Shown piece after piece: positions 30,956 to 33,782 of a DNA stretch of 33,782 nucleotides (positions within the stretch are counted from its first letter, which is position 1; every line of letters starts with the position of its first letter). Under the pieces are notes generated by a model. It searched no databases. It was not told where the DNA came from and saw only the letters and a program-made list of their open reading frames with translations. The stretch covers positions 1-33,782 of the forward strand of contig NZ_LAYO01000074.1 of the NCBI RefSeq assembly GCF_000980875.1, read 5' to 3'. Source of the stretch: Leucobacter sp. Ag1. GTDB taxonomy: Bacteria > Actinomycetota > Actinomycetes > Actinomycetales > Microbacteriaceae. The translations under genes were made by a program, and so were the position numbers.

Positions 30956-31713
30956 TGGAGCAGACCCGGCTCGCTCCGCCTCGCCCCCGTGTGAGGCCGT
31001 CGTGGTTCGTCGCCACGGTTTCGGAGGTGCGTCCGGAGACTCCGACTGCGGTGCGGCTGGTGCTCGATGTCCCGGGTTGGCCGGGGAGTGAGGCGGGCAG
31101 TCATCTCGATTTGCGACTGACCGCTCCGGACGGCTACCAGGCGACGCGTTCGTATTCGATCGCATCCTCCGAGCCGGGCGGAACGATCGTCCTTGCGGTC
31201 GATGAGCTGCCCGATGGCGAGGTGTCTCCGTTCCTCGTCCGTGAACTGCGCGCCGGCGATCAGATCGAGGTCCACGGACCGCTGGGATCGTTCTTCCTCT
31301 GGCGCCCGGGACAGAGCCAGCGCCCCGTGCAGCTCATCGCCGGCGGGTCAGGCGTCGTACCCCTCTACGCGATGGCGGCCTCTCATGCGGCCGCATCCGA
31401 TCCCGTTCCGTTCCGGCTGCTGTACTCCGTGCGCACCCCGGAGGACGTCTACTTCCACCAGGAGCTCCTCGAACTGTCGGATGGGTCGTTCGCCATCGAC
31501 CTCGTGTACACCCGACGAGCGCCGGCTGGGTGGCAGGAGCCGGTCGGACGGCTCACAGAGTCGACTATCGCGGCGCGGACGCTCCCTCCGGAAGACCGTC
31601 CGCGCGTTTTCGTGTGCGGTTCGACAGGCTTCGTCGAAGCCGTCGCGCCGTGGCTCCTGAAGCTCGGCCATGCGCCGCAAGACATCCTCACCGAACGATT
31701 CGGAGGCCTATGA
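30955..31713 (+). CDS. FAD/NAD(P)-dependent ferredoxin-reductase-type protein
   Basis: This FNR-like flavoprotein has 252 residues. The FAD motif is ATRSYSIASSEPGG, the flavin-loop PLGSFFLW, and the NAD(P) part has LIAGGSGVVPLYAMAASHAA and the late RVFVCGSTGFVEAVAPWLLK. I see no 2Fe-2S Cys set, so electrons pass directly from FAD to the partner. The stop of the molybdoenzyme overlaps its ATG (TGATG), so equal expression is likely; GTG 30931 is an alternative start. The pair forms a plausible NAD(P)H to FAD to Moco chain. Confidence 0.9.
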   Translation: MEQTRLAPPRPRVRPSWFVATVSEVRPETPTAVRLVLDVPGWPGSEAGSHLDLRLTAPDGYQATRSYSIASSEPGGTIVLAVDELPDGEVSPFLVRELRAGDQIEVHGPLGSFFLWRPGQSQRPVQLIAGGSGVVPLYAMAASHAAASDPVPFRLLYSVRTPEDVYFHQELLELSDGSFAIDLVYTRRAPAGWQEPVGRLTESTIAARTLPPEDRPRVFVCGSTGFVEAVAPWLLKLGHAPQDILTERFGGL

Positions 31714-32000
31714 TGACCAGCCACCTCGACGGGAACATCCTCGCCGGGACTCTCGCGGAATTCCTCGTGCCTGACGCAACGATGATCGAAGGACGATGCG
31801 GAGGCTGCGGGGGCATCGCGCCCCTTGGCGAGGCACTCGTGTATCCGGACGCTCCGGGGCTGGTCGTACGCTGCAAGACGTGCAGCCACGTGCTGGCGAC
31901 CATCATCGACGCCGGTGAACGCCTCTTCCTCAGCTTCGCCGGGATGACCGCGTTCGCGATGAGGCGGGATCAGACTGAGGAGTCGGTCTCAGTCGCGTAG
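31710..32000 (+). CDS. DUF6510-like zinc-ribbon protein
   Basis: The 96-residue protein begins MMTSHLDGNILAGTLAEFLV and has RCGGCGGIAPLGEALVY and VVRCKTCSHVLATII, two Cys pairs (CGGC and CKTC) spaced as a zinc ribbon. From memory this matches DUF6510 proteins that accompany cytosolic sulfite-oxidase-like enzymes and flavin reductases in actinobacteria. The start overlaps the reductase stop (ATGA) and follows CGGAGG. Its role may be assembly or electron transfer in the trio; this is inferred. The gene's end overlaps the convergent TetR gene by about 30 bp. Confidence 0.78.
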   Translation: MMTSHLDGNILAGTLAEFLVPDATMIEGRCGGCGGIAPLGEALVYPDAPGLVVRCKTCSHVLATIIDAGERLFLSFAGMTAFAMRRDQTEESVSVA

Positions 32001-32608
32001 GCCCTGAGCTGTGCGATAGCCATGTCGAGAGCGGCACGCATCGGATAAACGTCTCGACTCGCCTTCGCCAGAAGATAACCTCCCTGCAGTGCCGACAGCA
32101 GCCCACTGGCAAGCGCTCGCGAGTCCGCATCGCTGCGCAACACGCCGCGTGTCTTCAGCCTCTCCACGGCATCGATCAGCATCTCCAGCCACTCATCGAA
32201 GTGGGTAGCGATCGCCCGGCGGGCATCCTCGTTGTGGTCTGCGATCTCGTTCGCCAAGGACCCGAGCGGGCACCCGTACGCGCCGTTGCGTAGCGCGTTG
32301 CGTTCGACGAGCTCATCCCGCCACAGCTCGAACCCACGTAGGGATTCCACCCGTTGAAGGCGCCGGCGCTGCTGCGTCAGGACGTCCTCCGCCCGGGACT
32401 CGATGACTTCCTTCACGAGTGCGTCCTTGTCGGCGAAGTGCTGATAAACCTGAGACTTCGATGTCGCACTGGCGGCTCTAACGTCGGCGAGGGTCGTCGC
32501 CGCGACGCCTCGCTCATACATCAGCTGGTTCGCTGCGTCGACGATACGCGCTCTCGTTGCCGCCCCTTTCGGCGTCAACCGGCGCGCACTCGTTCCGTCG
32601 GCAGTCAC
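31970..32608 (-). CDS. TetR-family regulator, LmrA/YxaF-like
   Basis: The 212-residue protein has the N-terminal DNA-binding domain TRARIVDAANQLMYERGVAA, then LADVRAASATSKSQVYQHFA and DKDALVKEVI. The effector domain carries NGAYGCPLGSLANEIADHNE, typical of LmrA/YxaF-type TetR proteins that sense hydrophobic compounds or flavonoids. It is convergent with the DUF6510-like gene. It may regulate itself, as GGAC...GTCC palindromic bases lie upstream near 32739; the target is not clear. Confidence 0.87.
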   Translation of the reverse strand: MTADGTSARRLTPKGAATRARIVDAANQLMYERGVAATTLADVRAASATSKSQVYQHFADKDALVKEVIESRAEDVLTQQRRRLQRVESLRGFELWRDELVERNALRNGAYGCPLGSLANEIADHNEDARRAIATHFDEWLEMLIDAVERLKTRGVLRSDADSRALASGLLSALQGGYLLAKASRDVYPMRAALDMAIAQLRAYATETDSSV

Positions 32609-33010
32609 GCCTCCAGGGTAGTCTCCTCCGTCCGCAGGACTCGAAGTCGTCCGTCACGCGATGCCAGCCCGGCCGGCCAGTGAAGCCCCGCAGAGCGGGA
32701 CGCTCGCATCTCACACCCTCACAATAATGGACCTCAGAGTCCTTATCCAAGTCGACCCGAACCGCCCAAAGCAATCCGAGCACCCTATGTTTCAGATCTA
32801 AAGCACCTCTCGCCAGTCGACACTCGACTCACACTTTGGTCTGGCAAGTCCTTTTCTGTCGTCGTAGGCTAGTGGTCATGATGTGCGGGAAGCCACGCGG
32901 CTCACGGATCCTCCGTGTGCGCGAGAACGTCCGAGCCGAGGGCTCGGTGCGGGTGCCCGCGCGCGCCCGTCCGCGAGAACATTGCGCGCTCCGCAGGAGA
33001 GGGGCGTTCG
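32609..33010. other. Gene-free stretch of 402 bp upstream of the 163-aa gene
   Basis: I see no gene here. The left part is AT-richer than the surroundings and should contain the TetR promoter. GGAC-CTCAGA-GTCC around 32739-32752 is a weak operator candidate. A perfect hairpin CCGAGCC-GAG-GGCTCGG lies at 32931-32947, flanked by two copies of GCGAGAAC at 32921 and 32973, upstream of the GTG at 33011. Confidence 0.4.
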
Positions 33011-33502
33011 GTGGACCTGCCTGTCAAGCTCGGTGACGCGCAAGAGTTTCTGCTGCTCGTTCCCTCGCCTCTTGCGGAGCGGGTGGCTGAGGACGAGCGC
33101 CTGGTCGTGGCGGCCTATCAGTTTCGTAGGGGCCTGGGCATCCGGGCTCGGCGGGCGTTGGCCTCACGGATCGAGCATGAGGTGACCGCCGCGCTGCACA
33201 TCGTTCGGCCCGGAACGGTGGTCGTAGCGTTCGACGGTGCCGGCACGATGTCTCGGACCCGAGTACACAGGTTGGCGACAGGCGTGGTCGGTGAGGTGAG
33301 CAGGAGCGCCACCAATCTCGTGGGCGCGGACACGACCGTGATTGGAGTCGTGGTGATGTCGCCGGCCGAGCGAGAACTCGCCGCCGCGTGCGTGCGGCAT
33401 GTCGCAGCTCAGCCACCGCACCGGGGCGACGGGCTCGTCTTTCATGCCAGCGACCTCCGCCGGGCGAACATCTATGAGCTGATCGAAGAAGCAGTCCTGT
33501 GA
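33011..33502 (+). CDS. Hypothetical protein (163 aa) paired with an AraC-type gene
   Basis: I do not recognise this family. The start GTG 33011 follows GGAGAGGGGCG; the frame extends to 32915 but that part is Cys/Arg-rich and lies over the hairpin region. The product starts VDLPVKLGDAQEFLLLVPSP and contains TVVVAFDGAGTMSRTRVHRL and a hydrophobic strand in DTTVIGVVVMSPAERELAAA. It ends HASDLRRANIYELIEEAVL. Alternating strands and helices suggest a small alpha/beta domain, with a slight likeness to nucleotide-cyclase or GGDEF-type folds but without their metal motifs. It overlaps the next start by TGATG, so the two belong together. Confidence 0.6.
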   Translation: MDLPVKLGDAQEFLLLVPSPLAERVAEDERLVVAAYQFRRGLGIRARRALASRIEHEVTAALHIVRPGTVVVAFDGAGTMSRTRVHRLATGVVGEVSRSATNLVGADTTVIGVVVMSPAERELAAACVRHVAAQPPHRGDGLVFHASDLRRANIYELIEEAVL

Positions 33503-33782
33503 TGTCGGTCAGCTCTGCCCGTGGTCGCGGCGAGGACTATCTGTTAGTCATCTACCAGCGTCGGAACGCCTCGATCCTGTCGCTGCAGGGGCGGGACACC
33601 GAGCTGGCTCCGGGGAGCATCGTCGTTATCCCCCGCTCGACGGTGGGGAGTGCAATGCCCACCGAGGATGCCGATCGCATGATCGTCGAGGTGCCGTTGG
33701 GTGTGGCGGGGTTGACGGGGGATCAGATCGGTGAGGTATCTGGAGCTGCTCATCGTGAGCGGACCTCGCTGGCGGCGCTGTT
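33502..33782 (+). CDS. AraC-type ligand-binding regulator, N-terminal part (cut by window end)
   Basis: The first 93 residues are visible. RGRGEDYLLVIYQRRNASIL and LQGRDTELAPGSIVVIPRST resemble the cupin-like AraC_binding_2 domain that precedes two HTH units. The HTH part would lie beyond the window, so DNA binding cannot be confirmed. The ATG at 33502 overlaps the upstream stop. Confidence 0.65.
   Translation, partial: MSVSSARGRGEDYLLVIYQRRNASILSLQGRDTELAPGSIVVIPRSTVGSAMPTEDADRMIVEVPLGVAGLTGDQIGEVSGAAHRERTSLAAL

Noticed and set aside
1..33782. tRNA or rRNA genes as integration sites
   Set aside because: I found no cloverleaf or rRNA-like sequence by eye, including around the argS junction; a tRNAscan run would be needed to be certain.

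Overview
The window looks like chromosomal DNA of a high-GC actinobacterium, probably a member of the Microbacteriaceae (Microbacterium/Leucobacter type). The reasons are strong GC bias at third codon positions, frequent GTG starts, 4-bp ATGA/GTGA gene overlaps, and characteristic proteins: a MoaC-MoaB fusion, a DUF6510-like zinc protein beside a cytosolic sulfite-oxidase-like enzyme, and an actinobacterial MobF relaxase. All assignments come from reading the sequence. No database search was run.

Left part (1 to about 12,460): a mobile or conjugative backbone. It starts with the N-terminus of an IS3-type transposase cut by the window edge and a doubtful small ORF. A possible nuclease-fold protein (DUF6615-like) follows directly after a large MobF relaxase/helicase and a small membrane protein. 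An 890-bp gene-free stretch with short repeats comes next and is a candidate transfer or replication region. Then come a plasmid-type DprA, a ParB-like protein, a 556-bp control region, an ArdC/ImmA-like antirestriction metalloprotein, a DUF2637 membrane protein and two small proteins. No tyrosine or serine integrase is visible here.

Middle (12,455 to about 20,640): a complete argS stands alone at the element boundary. After it come a divergent SDR/TetR pair and a TetR-acuI operon of the AcuR/AcuI type. The same strand continues with an NAD(P)-binding protein, a luciferase-like flavin oxidoreductase and a Dps ferritin. A divergent RidA/HxlR pair closes the section. Together these read as an electrophile and oxidative-stress module with palindromic operator candidates in front of the regulators.

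Right part (20,674 to 32,000): a molybdenum locus. Leftward genes are modA-modB-modC plus a coupled unknown membrane protein. Rightward genes are a ThiF/rhodanese protein, moeA, moaCB and moaE, followed by a coupled set of a 38-aa ORF, a redoxin-like protein, a 41-aa ORF and a P-loop kinase-like protein with a broken Walker A motif. moaD and moaA face the other way. The locus ends with a cytosolic sulfite-oxidase/MsrP-like molybdoenzyme, an FAD/NAD(P) reductase and a zinc-ribbon DUF6510-like protein. Mo uptake, cofactor synthesis and one probable user enzyme with its reductase therefore lie together. No mobA is seen, which fits an enzyme using non-nucleotide Mo-pterin.

Right edge (31,970 to the end): a TetR regulator on the minus strand, a 163-aa protein of unknown function, and the N-terminal part of an AraC-type ligand-binding protein cut by the window end.
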